DNA of 64,000 nt from Sulfurimicrobium lacus (GTDB lineage Bacteria; Pseudomonadota; Gammaproteobacteria; Burkholderiales; Sulfuricellaceae). The notes under the pieces were generated by a model. The model searched no databases. It was not told the DNA's origin and worked only from the letters and a program-made list of their open reading frames with translations. The DNA is taken from assembly GCF_011764585.1 (NCBI RefSeq), contig NZ_AP022853.1, positions 1,471,501-1,535,500 of the forward strand, read 5' to 3'. A program made the position numbers and the translations under genes. Shown here one piece after another: positions 33,064 through 42,169 of this stretch. Each line of letters starts with the position of its first letter. The first letter of the stretch is position 1.

Positions 33064-34276
33064 TTTCTGCGCCTGATCCGGTGAGGCGGCGGTAGATGGT
33101 CGCATAGCGGGATACGGATTTTGGCCAGTTGCGTTCGGCCTCCACGAAATGCCGTGCCGCCTTGCGCAAGTCGGGCCACCTTTCTTCTTCGGCGAACAGG
33201 TGCAACACCGCGTCAGCCAGAGCCTGGGGGTCTTCCGCCTTGAACAGCACGCCGGTTTTGCCGTCCTGGATGAGTTCCTTGTGTCCGCCCACATCGGAAG
33301 CGACGAGCAGCCTGCCCTGGGCCATGGCTTCCAGCGGCTTCAAGGGCGTCACCAGTTCCGTCAGGCGCATGGAATGGCGTGGGTAAGCCAGAATGTCGAC
33401 CAGGTCGTAATAGCGCTGCACCTGGTCGTGCGGCACGCGGCCGGTGAAGATCACTTTGTCCTGGATGCCGAGTTCGGCCGCGAGCTGCTTGAGGCTGTCA
33501 TCCTGCGGGCCGCCGCCGACCAGCAACAGGCGTGCGTCGGGCGCGCCCTCGAGGATGGCGGGAAAGGCCTGCAACAGCAGGTCCAGGCCCTCGTAGGCGT
33601 AGAACGAGCCGATGAAGCCGATGATGCGGTGGCCTGTCAGCCCGAGCTGCTGTCTGAGGCTCGCATCGCCTGTGCCGCCGACGGAAAATTTTTCGATGTC
33701 CACCGCATTCGGGATGACGGTGACTTTCTGCTCCGGGATGCCGCGCGCCACGATGTCGCGGCGCAAGCCTTCGCAGATCGTGGTGACCGCGTCCGCGCCC
33801 TTGAACGCGCTGGTTTCCAGTGCCCGGGTCAGCCGGTAGCGCAGCCCCCATTCCTTGCTGGTGCCGTGGTCTACCGCCGCGTCTTCCCAGAATGCCCGAA
33901 CTTCGTAGACGACCGGGATGCCATGCTTACGCCCGACGCGCAATGCGGCAATGGCGTTCAATGCAGGCGAATGGGCATGCAGAATATCGGGGCGAATGAG
34001 CGGCACGATCTCGTCCAGCCGTTTGGCCAGGGTATTGATGATGCTGAGCTGGTTGAACAGGGGTAGGGCGGAGAGCTTTCCCTTCGCGGGCGGGGTGCGA
34101 TAGAAATGCAGGCCGTCCACATCCTCTTCGAGCACCGTGCATTTTTCCTGTTTGGCGCTGGTGATGTGGTGCGTGTCCCAGCCCAGGGCGCGCTGTTCGC
34201 GCAGGATCGCCAGCGTGCGGAAGGTGTAGCCGCTGTGGAGCGGGATGGAATGGTCGAGGACATGCAGTATTTTCAT
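33056..34276 (-). CDS. glycosyltransferase, exosortase A-associated
   Basis: GT4-type enzyme of 406 residues of the PEP-CTERM/exosortase A-associated glycosyltransferase family. KILHVLDHSIPLHSGYTFRTLAIL is a near-invariant opening of that family; VIPNAVDIEKF near 195, GFIGSFYAYEGLDLLL near 228 and YPRHSMRLTELVTPLKPLEAMAQGRLLVASDVGG near 305-340 form the donor site. The A of its ATG (34276) is the last base of the asnB-like stop (TGATG). The long frame upstream of this ATG is only the antisense-frame shadow of the amidotransferase. Confidence 0.93.
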   Translation of the reverse strand: MKILHVLDHSIPLHSGYTFRTLAILREQRALGWDTHHITSAKQEKCTVLEEDVDGLHFYRTPPAKGKLSALPLFNQLSIINTLAKRLDEIVPLIRPDILHAHSPALNAIAALRVGRKHGIPVVYEVRAFWEDAAVDHGTSKEWGLRYRLTRALETSAFKGADAVTTICEGLRRDIVARGIPEQKVTVIPNAVDIEKFSVGGTGDASLRQQLGLTGHRIIGFIGSFYAYEGLDLLLQAFPAILEGAPDARLLLVGGGPQDDSLKQLAAELGIQDKVIFTGRVPHDQVQRYYDLVDILAYPRHSMRLTELVTPLKPLEAMAQGRLLVASDVGGHKELIQDGKTGVLFKAEDPQALADAVLHLFAEEERWPDLRKAARHFVEAERNWPKSVSRYATIYRRLTGSGAENA

Positions 34277-36195
34277 CAGGCAGCTATTCCTTGTGACGGA
34301 GATTGCCCCATGACCTTGCGCAGAAACGCCTCGAACATCAGGATCGTCCACAGCGACGCGCTGTAGTCGCGCAAGCCCGATTGATGCTGATCGACCATCT
34401 CGCGCAGGAAAGCCATGTCGAATATGCCGGTGGAAGCCAGCGTCTCGCCTAAAACGGCATCCCGCACCCGTTGCCTGAGCGGCCCGCGAAACCAGCTTGC
34501 GAGGGGCACGGAGAAGCCCATCTTGGGGCGGTAAAGAATATCGTCGGGCAGGTGGGGTTCCAGCGCTTTCTTGAAAATGTACTTGCCCTCCTGGCTGTGC
34601 AGCTTGTAGGAGGAGGGCAGGCCCGACATCCATTCCACCAGTTTGTGGTCCAGGATGGGCACCCGCACTTCCAGCGCGTGGGCCATGCTGGCGCGGTCCA
34701 CCTTGGTGAGGATGTCGCCGGCCAGGTAAGTCTTGATGTCTAGATACTGCACGCGGGACAGTGGGTCGTCGGTAGGGGCGCGGTCCGCGTGGCGGCGCAT
34801 GACGTCGACGGCTCGGTGCCCTTGCAAGCGCAGTTTGAAGGGGTTGCTGAAGAGCTTGTCGCGCAGTTTGTCGCCCATGACCGACACGCTGTGGAAGTAA
34901 CCCTCTACCGGGTCGCGTGCCAGCGCTTCGAAGGTGGATTTTGCGCGGACTACCTTCGGCGCCCAGTCGGCCTTGGGATACACCGTGCCGAGCAGGCCGA
35001 ACAGTGGCTTGCGGATTCCCAGCGGCAGCATGGAGCGCATGCGCTCTTCGTACAGGTGGTAGCGGTAGCGCCGGTAGCCGGCGAGGTTCTCGTCTCCGCC
35101 GTCGCCCGAAAGGGCCACCGTCACGCGCTTTTTCGCCAGTTCGCACACCCGGTAGGTGGGGATGGCGGAGCTGTCGGCGAACGGTTCATCGTAGAGTTCC
35201 GCCAGTTTGTCGATCAGGTCGTAGTCGTCGGACTCCACCTGCTCCACATAGTGGCGGGTATGGTAGCGATCCGCCACTTTCTGTGCGAAGGCCGCTTCGT
35301 TGAATGCCGGGTCGCCGAACGAAATGGAGCAGGTGTTCACCGGCTCGTTCATCAACCCCGCCATCATGGCGACGATGGCGCTCGAGTCCACGCCGCCGGA
35401 GAGAAAGGCGCCGAGCGGCACTTCGGCCACCAGCCGGATACGCACCGCTTCGCGCAGGCGGGCGATGAGCTCTTCCTCTGCTTCCTGCATGGAGATGGGG
35501 CCGAGGGGCGTGAAGGGCACGTCCCAGTATTCCCTGGGCGGCGGCACGGCCTGTCCGCGCTTGAGCGTGAGGGTGTGGGCGGGTGGGAGTTTGCTCGCGC
35601 CGTTGAAAATGGTGCGCGGCTCCGGCACGTAACCGTAGGCGAAGTACTCTTCCACGGCGCAATCGTCGATCTCGCGCGGGAAGTCGGGGTAGGCCAGCAA
35701 GGCTTTGAGTTCCGAGCCGAACACGAAGGTGCCGTCCGGCAGTGTGCCGTAATAGAGCGGTTTGATGCCCAGGCGGTCGCGGGCGAGAAACAGGGTTTCC
35801 TTGTTCCGGTCCCACAGGGCAAAGGCGAACATGCCGCGGAAACGTTCCACGCAGGCCTCGCCCCATTCTTCCCAGGCGTGGACGATGACTTCGGTGTCGC
35901 AGTGGGTGCGGAAGGTATGGCCGAGCTGCTGCAGTTCCGGCATCAGGTCGACGTAGTTGTAGATTTCGCCGTTGAACACGACCACCACGCTGCCGTCTTC
36001 GTTGAACAGGGGCTGGTGCCCGCTGGACAGGTCGATGATGGACAGGCGCCGGTGTCCCAGGCCGACGCCGGGTTCGGTATGCAGTCCGCCCTCATCCGGC
36101 CCGCGATGGAACTGTGTCTGGTTCATGCGCGCCAGCACTTGCTGGTCGATTTCGCGCTGCCCCTTTAGATCAAAAATACCGACGATGCCGCACAT
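34276..36195 (-). CDS. asparagine synthase-like amidotransferase 1, exosortase A-associated
   Basis: Protein of 639 residues with an N-terminal glutaminase (class II GATase, nucleophile Cys2 in CGIVGIFD; NGEIYNY; WALWD-type FALWDRNKETLFLARDRLGIKPLYY near 125-150) and an ATP-pyrophosphatase synthetase domain (GAFLSGGVDSSAIVAMM near 265; ALSGDGGDENLAGY near 365). It probably makes an amide on an EPS sugar carboxylate or on a protein. The family is a regular marker of XrtA loci. It lies 31 bp downstream of the Stp2 glycosyltransferase. Confidence 0.95.
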   Translation of the reverse strand: MCGIVGIFDLKGQREIDQQVLARMNQTQFHRGPDEGGLHTEPGVGLGHRRLSIIDLSSGHQPLFNEDGSVVVVFNGEIYNYVDLMPELQQLGHTFRTHCDTEVIVHAWEEWGEACVERFRGMFAFALWDRNKETLFLARDRLGIKPLYYGTLPDGTFVFGSELKALLAYPDFPREIDDCAVEEYFAYGYVPEPRTIFNGASKLPPAHTLTLKRGQAVPPPREYWDVPFTPLGPISMQEAEEELIARLREAVRIRLVAEVPLGAFLSGGVDSSAIVAMMAGLMNEPVNTCSISFGDPAFNEAAFAQKVADRYHTRHYVEQVESDDYDLIDKLAELYDEPFADSSAIPTYRVCELAKKRVTVALSGDGGDENLAGYRRYRYHLYEERMRSMLPLGIRKPLFGLLGTVYPKADWAPKVVRAKSTFEALARDPVEGYFHSVSVMGDKLRDKLFSNPFKLRLQGHRAVDVMRRHADRAPTDDPLSRVQYLDIKTYLAGDILTKVDRASMAHALEVRVPILDHKLVEWMSGLPSSYKLHSQEGKYIFKKALEPHLPDDILYRPKMGFSVPLASWFRGPLRQRVRDAVLGETLASTGIFDMAFLREMVDQHQSGLRDYSASLWTILMFEAFLRKVMGQSPSQGIAA

Positions 36196-36226
36196 GTCCT
36201 AACCTTTTTTAATGATTTTTGCATTT

Positions 36227-37378
36227 TCAGCGTTGGGCCGAGCGGAACACGCTGTCGTAGACGGAGAGATAATCCCGGGCCATCGCCTGCATGCTGAACT
36301 GTGTTTCAATCCTTGCCCTGCTTGCCTGCCCTTGCGATTCGACCATGTTTTCGTTACCAAAAAATTTCAACAAAGTTTGCACCAGAACTTCAGTGTCAGA
36401 TACCGGTACCAGCGCGCCGGTCCGGGCGTCTTCCACCAGCTCAGGATTTCCTCCAACCTGCGTGGCCACGATCGGTAATCCGCAAGCCATCGCTTCCAGA
36501 ATGGTGTTCGAGATGCCTTCTCCCAACGAGGGCAGCACGAACAGGTCCATGTTGCGCATCAGTTCCGCCACGTCCGAGCGTTCGCCGGGCAGCCAGGCAA
36601 GTTGCTCTGCGCCGGCTTCGCGGAGGAGGTTCAAGCAGGTGTCGCGCGAGACGCCTTCGCCAATGATCACCAGGCGCGCCCGCTGGCGCGCGGAGGGTTC
36701 GATTTCCAGCAAGCGGATGAAGGCGCGCACCAGGTTGGGGTAATCCTTGACTTCCGCCATCCGGCCTACGCTGCCGATGACGAAGGCGGTCTCGTCTGCG
36801 AATCCGGCAGGACCGATATTTCGCGCGCCTTCCCGGGGATGGAAACGGGTGCTGTCGACGCCGTTGTAAATCTGGCTCACCCGCTGCGGCGGGACGCCGA
36901 CCGTGTCTATCAGCCATTGCTCCAGATCCCTGCTCACGGCGATATAGTGCCCCACCACGGGGCGCGCCATTTTGCGCAGCAAATTGTATTTGCGATTCTT
37001 GCCGTGCAGATCGAACACATCGCGGCCATGCTCTCCATGAATCCTGGCGCGAACGCCGGCTGCCATGGCGACGAACTGGCCCTCGATCGCGGACAGGTTG
37101 CGGGTGTGCACGATGTCCGGAGCAAGCGCCCGCAACAGGCGCCATAAGCGGAAATACCACGAAATATCCCGCCCGGCGGGTTTGGCCAAGGCATAAAAAT
37201 CCACATCGTCGCGCCGGATGCGCGCACGGAAATCAGTGTAATCGTCCAGGCAGATCACGACATGGCGGAAACGTTCTTTCGGCATATGGTTGATCAGGTT
37301 GATCATGCCGTTTTCCATGCCACCGACGCGGAAGTGGTGGACGATATGGGCGATCAGCGGGATTTCATGTTTTGTCAT
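36227..37378 (-). CDS. sugar transferase Stp2, exosortase A-associated
   Basis: GT4-type enzyme of 383 residues. LIAHIVHHFRVGGMENGMINLINHM at the start and IVHTRNLSAIEGQF near 90 are characteristic of the PEP-CTERM/EpsH1-associated sugar transferase group; ISQIYNGVDSTRFH-type block near 180, VIGSVGRMAEVKDYPNLVRAF near 205 and LPSLGEGISNTILEAMACGLPIVATQVGGN near 290-320 form the donor site. It follows xrtA by 14 bp. Confidence 0.92.
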   Translation of the reverse strand: MTKHEIPLIAHIVHHFRVGGMENGMINLINHMPKERFRHVVICLDDYTDFRARIRRDDVDFYALAKPAGRDISWYFRLWRLLRALAPDIVHTRNLSAIEGQFVAMAAGVRARIHGEHGRDVFDLHGKNRKYNLLRKMARPVVGHYIAVSRDLEQWLIDTVGVPPQRVSQIYNGVDSTRFHPREGARNIGPAGFADETAFVIGSVGRMAEVKDYPNLVRAFIRLLEIEPSARQRARLVIIGEGVSRDTCLNLLREAGAEQLAWLPGERSDVAELMRNMDLFVLPSLGEGISNTILEAMACGLPIVATQVGGNPELVEDARTGALVPVSDTEVLVQTLLKFFGNENMVESQGQASRARIETQFSMQAMARDYLSVYDSVFRSAQR

Positions 37379-37392
37379 GATTGCGCTTCACC

Positions 37393-38991
37393 TTATGAGC
37401 CCGCTGCCGCTTGTTGCTGCGATACCTTGACAATGCTTTCCCGGATGGCCGGAAGCATGTCCTGAATGAATGCCCGCAGCGCCGCTGCCGCCGGTTCCGG
37501 CGTGTCTTCATAGGGCGCAGCGATAATGATCGCCGCGCCATCGTCCTGCTGCCCAAGCATCCGTTCCTTGGCCAGGAGCAGCTTGGCCAGGTAGGGATTG
37601 ACGGTATAAGTGTCGCCCAGGCTGTTCCAGTTCCAGACAAGCAAGCGCTGGGCTGGCGCGCGCAGCAGGGTCTGCTGGATGGTTTCATTCTTGCCATGCA
37701 GGGAAATGGCGCGCTGTGCTTCGCCAACATTGCTCCATACTGGATGCGTTTGCATGATCATGTAGTTCTGCGAGGTGATCAGTTCGGCGCCCTTGCGTTG
37801 CGTCCGGTAATAGCCAACATACACGCTGACGACCATGCCGTTCTTGCGGTAGGTTTGCATGACGTACGCGTCCGGCCCTATGTAATGTGGCTGCCAGTCG
37901 GACAGCGGCTTGCTTTGCTTGACCCACCCGTTGGCCGAGTCCGGTAATTCGATCGATAGTCCCGTTGTCTTGACCGGGCGGCTGTCCAGATAAGTGGAAT
38001 AGGCGGGCCACAAGGCGGCTACGGCAATGAATGCAATGCTTGCCACGAAAAAAGCGCGGCTCGGTATCTGCGTGTCGAACTTGCCTGGCGACGATATGGA
38101 TTCGTTATGTCGGTGATCTTTCTGATCCTCTCGCCAGAAGGCACCGACCCAGAAAAGCAGCATCATCACGATGCCAAAAAACACCCAGCCGTAAATGAGA
38201 TGATCGACGCCCAAAGCCAGTTTCATGTTACTCAAATGGGCGATCATCACGATCATGTAGGCGCGCATCCCGTTTGCGATCAGCGGGACGACTAGCGACA
38301 GGGCGGCAAATACCAGCCTTCGGCTCGTGCTGCGGTAGGTCAGGTAGGCATAAAGGCTGCCCAGGGTGAACGAGGCGATGAGATAGCGCAGCCCGCTGCA
38401 AGCTTCCACGACGGACCACTGCCCGCTGGGAATCGTGAAAAACGTCCCCTCACGGTAAACCGGAATGCCGGTTAATCGCAGCGCAGCCACGACAAAATCG
38501 GCGGTGAAATTCATCATGTGCGGGACCAGGAATTCACCGGCCGGGACGGCAAAAAACAGGAAGCCGAGCGGAAACGCGATGGCGCGTGCGACCGGCGCGC
38601 CGAGAAGCGTCCATACCGCCACCGGGATCATGGCTACCAGGCAGTATTGGGCGATCACCAGCACGCTGCCCGCATCGGAAAAAAGCCAGCCGAACCCTAA
38701 TCCGGCCAGGACCGCCAAGCCGCGGAAATCCGGGCGAGGCGTAATGGAGGCGAGCGTGCTGCGTTGCGTCCATACGAGATAGAGGCTGATGGGGAATATC
38801 AGAAAACCGTGCGCGAATGTTTCCGAGCGTTGCCAGATGGCAATGGTAGACAGCGCGGTTTGCTGATAAATGGCCAGTATCGCAGCAATGGTGGCAAACG
38901 TCAGGATCGCTGCCATTCCCCACGACATGACAGGCGTGGCGCTTTGGGCGGGAGCGGAGGCCGTTATTACCGGGGAATTGTTTTCCTTCAT
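37393..38991 (-). CDS. xrtA: exosortase A fused to EpsI-like domain
   Basis: Transpeptidase-like inner-membrane protein of 532 residues that cleaves PEP-CTERM sorting signals. About eight membrane segments in residues 25-285. The active-site Cys198 lies in VVEACSGLRYL, Arg243 in ANGMRAYMIVM and His264 in GVDHLIYGW, the expected triad of exosortases. Residues 305-532 are an EpsI (DUF3485)-type periplasmic domain with one membrane anchor (SRAFFVASIAFIAVAALW) and IGPDAYVMQTYRK, YVGYYRTQRKGAEL. Fusion of the two is usual for XrtA. Its substrates include the products of 378-1139 and 1443-2201, about 35 kb away. It overlaps the upstream stp1 gene by 4 bp. Confidence 0.96.
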   Translation of the reverse strand: MKENNSPVITASAPAQSATPVMSWGMAAILTFATIAAILAIYQQTALSTIAIWQRSETFAHGFLIFPISLYLVWTQRSTLASITPRPDFRGLAVLAGLGFGWLFSDAGSVLVIAQYCLVAMIPVAVWTLLGAPVARAIAFPLGFLFFAVPAGEFLVPHMMNFTADFVVAALRLTGIPVYREGTFFTIPSGQWSVVEACSGLRYLIASFTLGSLYAYLTYRSTSRRLVFAALSLVVPLIANGMRAYMIVMIAHLSNMKLALGVDHLIYGWVFFGIVMMLLFWVGAFWREDQKDHRHNESISSPGKFDTQIPSRAFFVASIAFIAVAALWPAYSTYLDSRPVKTTGLSIELPDSANGWVKQSKPLSDWQPHYIGPDAYVMQTYRKNGMVVSVYVGYYRTQRKGAELITSQNYMIMQTHPVWSNVGEAQRAISLHGKNETIQQTLLRAPAQRLLVWNWNSLGDTYTVNPYLAKLLLAKERMLGQQDDGAAIIIAAPYEDTPEPAAAALRAFIQDMLPAIRESIVKVSQQQAAAGS

Positions 38992-40247
38992 GGATGTATT
39001 TCCCTGCGGGTAATCGTGCCGCTTACCTGCTGCGCAACACTGGATTCAGGTGTGTCTGCGAGTAGGGTATCCACCTGCGCCAGACAGCTGTCCCAGTTGT
39101 AATTGGCCAGAATTCGCGCCCGCGCAGCATTCCCCATCTGTCCGCATGCCTTGTCTGTCAGCAGTGTCAGGACTTGCTGAGCGAATTCCCCGGCGCTGGC
39201 AGCAACATGCAACTCGTTGCCCTGAGTGGCCTGAATGCCCTCTGCCGCCTGGGGCGATGCAACCACGGTTTTTGCCATGGCCATGGCTTCCAGTACTTTG
39301 TTCTGCAATCCTCGCGCAATACGCAATGGCGCCACCGCGATCCGGGCGTGGGCAAGGTATGGTCTGACATCCGCAACCGTGCCGGTCACCGTGATGCCGG
39401 GTAAACGCGCCAAATCGCAAACGACCGGTGTCGGGCGGGAACCTACGATGAAAAAACGGGTTTGGGGAAGCGCTGCATGTATGGCGGGAAAAATCTCCTG
39501 GGCAAACCAGCTCACCGCGTCCACATTCGGCCAGTAGTCCATGGCGCCGGTGAACACCAGGGCTTGATCGTTCTCCTGGTAAGGATTGGGATATTCGCGT
39601 TCGGGTGAAAAATAGTCGGTGTCCACGCCATTGCTGAAGTAGCCTGTTTTCGCGGCGCTTTCAGGGGCAAATCGCTTGAACAGTTCCGCTTCCTCCGGGG
39701 AAACGAACAAGGATGCGTCGAATTCCTTTGCCACTTCTCGCTCGTAGCGCAGCAGCAGCTTCGCTTCCCGCCGGAATAGCCACGACAGCGGCCAGTGCTT
39801 GGTTCCGGCATATTGCTGCCATTTGTCGGAGTCGACGTCGACGAAATCGATCACGCGTCGCATGTCGTCGGCTTGCCGCACGTACTGGGCCATGGCCGAT
39901 GAAAAAACCAGAATGCGCTTGACCGGATGGCTGGCGAGAATCTCGTTTACCCAATGCTGCAGGCCGGCATTGCGGTAATAAGGCAGGGTTAGTGCCTGAT
40001 CTGTCAGCAGGCCGGACAAACTGCGCAAACGTGAGGAGGGTGGATCGAGCCGGGCGAAGTGGCTTTCCGCGCAGAACGATTTGACTGTGTCCACATGCTG
40101 CCAGTCGGCTTCGTCATCGACAAAAGTACCCAGGTGCACACGGTAGTGCTGGCTCAGATGCCTGAGCAAATGGAATGAACGGATCTTGTCGCCCTTGTTG
40201 GGCGGATAGGGCACGCGGTGCGTCAGAAACAGCAGTTCTTCAGCCAT
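38988..40247 (-). CDS. sugar transferase Stp1, exosortase A-associated
   Basis: GT4-type glycosyltransferase of 419 residues. LFLTHRVPYPPNKGDKIRSFHLLRHL at the N-terminus is the signature of the PEP-CTERM/EpsH1-associated Stp1 group. FVDVDSDKWQQYA near 135, FVSPEEAELFKRF, FSNGVDTDYFSPE near 210, FTGAMDYWPNVDAVSWFAQEIFP near 240 and PLRIARGLQNKVLEAMAMAKTVVAS near 310 follow. It overlaps xrtA by 4 bp (ATGA), consistent with their constant association in such loci. Confidence 0.94.
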   Translation of the reverse strand: MAEELLFLTHRVPYPPNKGDKIRSFHLLRHLSQHYRVHLGTFVDDEADWQHVDTVKSFCAESHFARLDPPSSRLRSLSGLLTDQALTLPYYRNAGLQHWVNEILASHPVKRILVFSSAMAQYVRQADDMRRVIDFVDVDSDKWQQYAGTKHWPLSWLFRREAKLLLRYEREVAKEFDASLFVSPEEAELFKRFAPESAAKTGYFSNGVDTDYFSPEREYPNPYQENDQALVFTGAMDYWPNVDAVSWFAQEIFPAIHAALPQTRFFIVGSRPTPVVCDLARLPGITVTGTVADVRPYLAHARIAVAPLRIARGLQNKVLEAMAMAKTVVASPQAAEGIQATQGNELHVAASAGEFAQQVLTLLTDKACGQMGNAARARILANYNWDSCLAQVDTLLADTPESSVAQQVSGTITRREIHP

Positions 40248-40251
40248 TGTC

Positions 40252-41292
40252 CTACCCCAGGTTCTTCACGATGTGCGGGCCGATAAAATTGGCCAGCGGC
40301 AGCGGCAGCTTTTGCCAGGCCTGGATGAAAAGCCGGTACTTGGGGTTGAGGGGGTTGTGATCCGGGACCGTTTTGGCCCGGTGCAACTGGTATTCGTAAC
40401 ACAGGGGCTGCGGCTCGAAGCCCCAGTTCTTCTTGAAGTCGAACGGCCCGGTGCCGCGTTTGCTGCGGCCATAATCGAAGATCTTGATGCCGCGTTCGCA
40501 TGCGCGCCGCATCAGTTCCCAATACTTGAAATCGTTGGCCGCGAAATCGCGTGCTTCCAGGGTGTCGCCGGCGTAATAGGGCAGCACTTCGTCGCGGAAA
40601 TAAAAGCTCAGCACGCTGCTCAAAACCCGCCCGTCCTTGACCACCGACAGCACTTCGCAGTCGCTGCCGAAGATTTCCTTGAGCAGCGCGAAGTAGCGCT
40701 TCGGCAGCGCGGGCGTGCCATGGCGGTGGACATTGTCCGCGAACACGGAAAAAAACCGCTCCACGCCGTCGTCGATCTCGCTCGTGAGCCCCGCCTTGAT
40801 GCCTTTTCTGACCATCGCCCGCTGCTTGCGCGGGATGGCGAGCATGTTCTGCTCCACATCCGGATCGATCTCCTTGCGGAAGGTCACGTAGAGGTCCTTG
40901 CCGGGCCAGTCCGGATGCATGGGCTTGAGGCTCCGGTATTCCAGGTGGTCGACCTGTCGCTCTCTTGCGATCTCCTGTGCGGCCCGGTCCAGCGCCTCTG
41001 CAGCGGATTCCGAATGCGCGGCGATGCCGCCGTAGACGCAGAATGGCAGGGAGATCAGGGAGTGGCCGAAAAGCCTGCTGTTGATCTCGGCGAGGGGCAG
41101 GACGCCCTGAATCCGTCCTTCCGATTCGGCGTAGAGGAACCAGGTTTTGTGCCCGAACGCGCGTTCGATTACTTGCTGCCATCCGGCGCGGTGGAAGAAG
41201 GTGGCCTCCGGGCTGTTGAGGACGAATTCGTCCCATCTAGCCGCATCCGAGGGCTGCATCTGGCGGACGGTCAGAGTCGGAGACAGATTCAT
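40252..41292 (-). CDS. FemAB-like protein, exosortase A-associated
   Basis: Protein of 346 residues with the FemAB/GNAT fold. FVLNSPEATFFHRAGWQQVIERAFGHK near 24-50, RKQRAMVRKGIKAGLTSEID near 155 and SFYFRDEVLPYYAGDTLEARDFAANDFKYWELMRRA near 245-280, then FDYGRSKRGTGPFDFKKNWGFEP. This matches the single-domain FemAB of XrtA loci, which may transfer an aminoacyl or acyl group to EPS. I set the start at ATG 41292 because the FemAB fold begins there; the open frame upstream overlaps the deacetylase gene. Confidence 0.92.
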   Translation of the reverse strand: MNLSPTLTVRQMQPSDAARWDEFVLNSPEATFFHRAGWQQVIERAFGHKTWFLYAESEGRIQGVLPLAEINSRLFGHSLISLPFCVYGGIAAHSESAAEALDRAAQEIARERQVDHLEYRSLKPMHPDWPGKDLYVTFRKEIDPDVEQNMLAIPRKQRAMVRKGIKAGLTSEIDDGVERFFSVFADNVHRHGTPALPKRYFALLKEIFGSDCEVLSVVKDGRVLSSVLSFYFRDEVLPYYAGDTLEARDFAANDFKYWELMRRACERGIKIFDYGRSKRGTGPFDFKKNWGFEPQPLCYEYQLHRAKTVPDHNPLNPKYRLFIQAWQKLPLPLANFIGPHIVKNLG

Positions 41293-41297
41293 GGGCG

Positions 41298-42164
41298 TTA
41301 CTCCAGGAAAATCCTGTCCATGCGGCCCCAGTGGAAGTCGCGGGTCAAAGCCTTGATGCGTCCTTCCATGCGATGCAGATTCAAGTAGTGGCGGAAACGC
41401 GTTTTCATGCTGATGCCGCCTTGGCGCGGCTGTCCGGGGTCCAGTTCCCAAGGGTGAAAATAAAATATCCCCGGCTTCATGTCTTCCTTGTTTACGCGCT
41501 GCAGAAACCAGCGCGATACCGAGTAGGGCCAGAAGCGGAAATAGCCGCCGCCGCCGGCGGGCAGGTTTCGCTGCAGGATGCGCACGGTGGTGACGGGCAA
41601 TTCCAGCAGTCCGTTCTCGCCTCTCGGGTAATGGGCGAAGCGCGGTGCGTCCGGCATCCCATAATGGTCGTGCTGGATGGGGTAAATGCTGGAACTGTAG
41701 CGGTAGCCGGCCTCAAGCAGCAGGTCCAGGGCCCAGAGGTTATCGCTGCCTATGGAAAAGCTCGGTGCGCGATAGCCCTGTACTTTCTGGCCGCCGATGT
41801 CTTCGAGCAGGGATTTGCTGCGCGTGATGTCGTCGAGAAACTCATCGGCCTTCTGATCGCTAGCCCTGAGGTGCGAATAGCCGTGGCTGGCGAGTTCGTG
41901 GCCGTTTTCGACCACGCGTCGCACCATGGCAGGGTAGCGCTCGGCGATCCAGCCCAGCGTGAAGAAGGTTCCCTTGACGCCCGCCTCATCCAGCAGGGCA
42001 AGGATGCGGTCGATGTTGTTTTCCACCCGGCATGAAAGTGACGGCCAGCTATCCCTCGGAATGTGGGGTGCGAAAGCCGAAACCTGGAAATAGTCTTCCA
42101 CGTCGATGGTCATCGCGTTGCGTATCGGTACCGGGGGCACCTGTTCCTTGGCAGCGGTCTGCAT
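41298..42164 (-). CDS. polysaccharide deacetylase with DUF3473, exosortase A-associated
   Basis: Carbohydrate esterase of 288 residues. NAMTIDVEDYFQVSAF near 17-30 is the family-typical opening (Asp21 replaces the TFDDG of other NodB proteins), FTLGWIAERYP near 66, ELASHGYSHLR near 83 (metal His pair), GYRAPSFSIG near 115 and YFRFWPYSVSRWFL, then FYFHPWELDPGQPR (DUF3473). Removes acetyl groups from EPS. Start ATG 42164 with AGGAG 10 nt upstream, 5 bp after wecB. Confidence 0.93.
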   Translation of the reverse strand: MQTAAKEQVPPVPIRNAMTIDVEDYFQVSAFAPHIPRDSWPSLSCRVENNIDRILALLDEAGVKGTFFTLGWIAERYPAMVRRVVENGHELASHGYSHLRASDQKADEFLDDITRSKSLLEDIGGQKVQGYRAPSFSIGSDNLWALDLLLEAGYRYSSSIYPIQHDHYGMPDAPRFAHYPRGENGLLELPVTTVRILQRNLPAGGGGYFRFWPYSVSRWFLQRVNKEDMKPGIFYFHPWELDPGQPRQGGISMKTRFRHYLNLHRMEGRIKALTRDFHWGRMDRIFLE

Positions 42165-42169
42165 GAGGG

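Noticed and set aside
33064-33294. Extended N-terminus for the glycosyltransferase at 31798-33063
   Set aside because: It would lie inside the upstream glycosyltransferase gene and lacks family similarity; ATG 33063 gives an 8-bp coupled overlap.
34277-35146. Extended N-terminus for the glycosyltransferase at 33056-34276
   Set aside because: This part is out-of-frame with, and inside, the asnB-like gene; the family-typical start KILHVLDHS begins exactly at ATG 34276.
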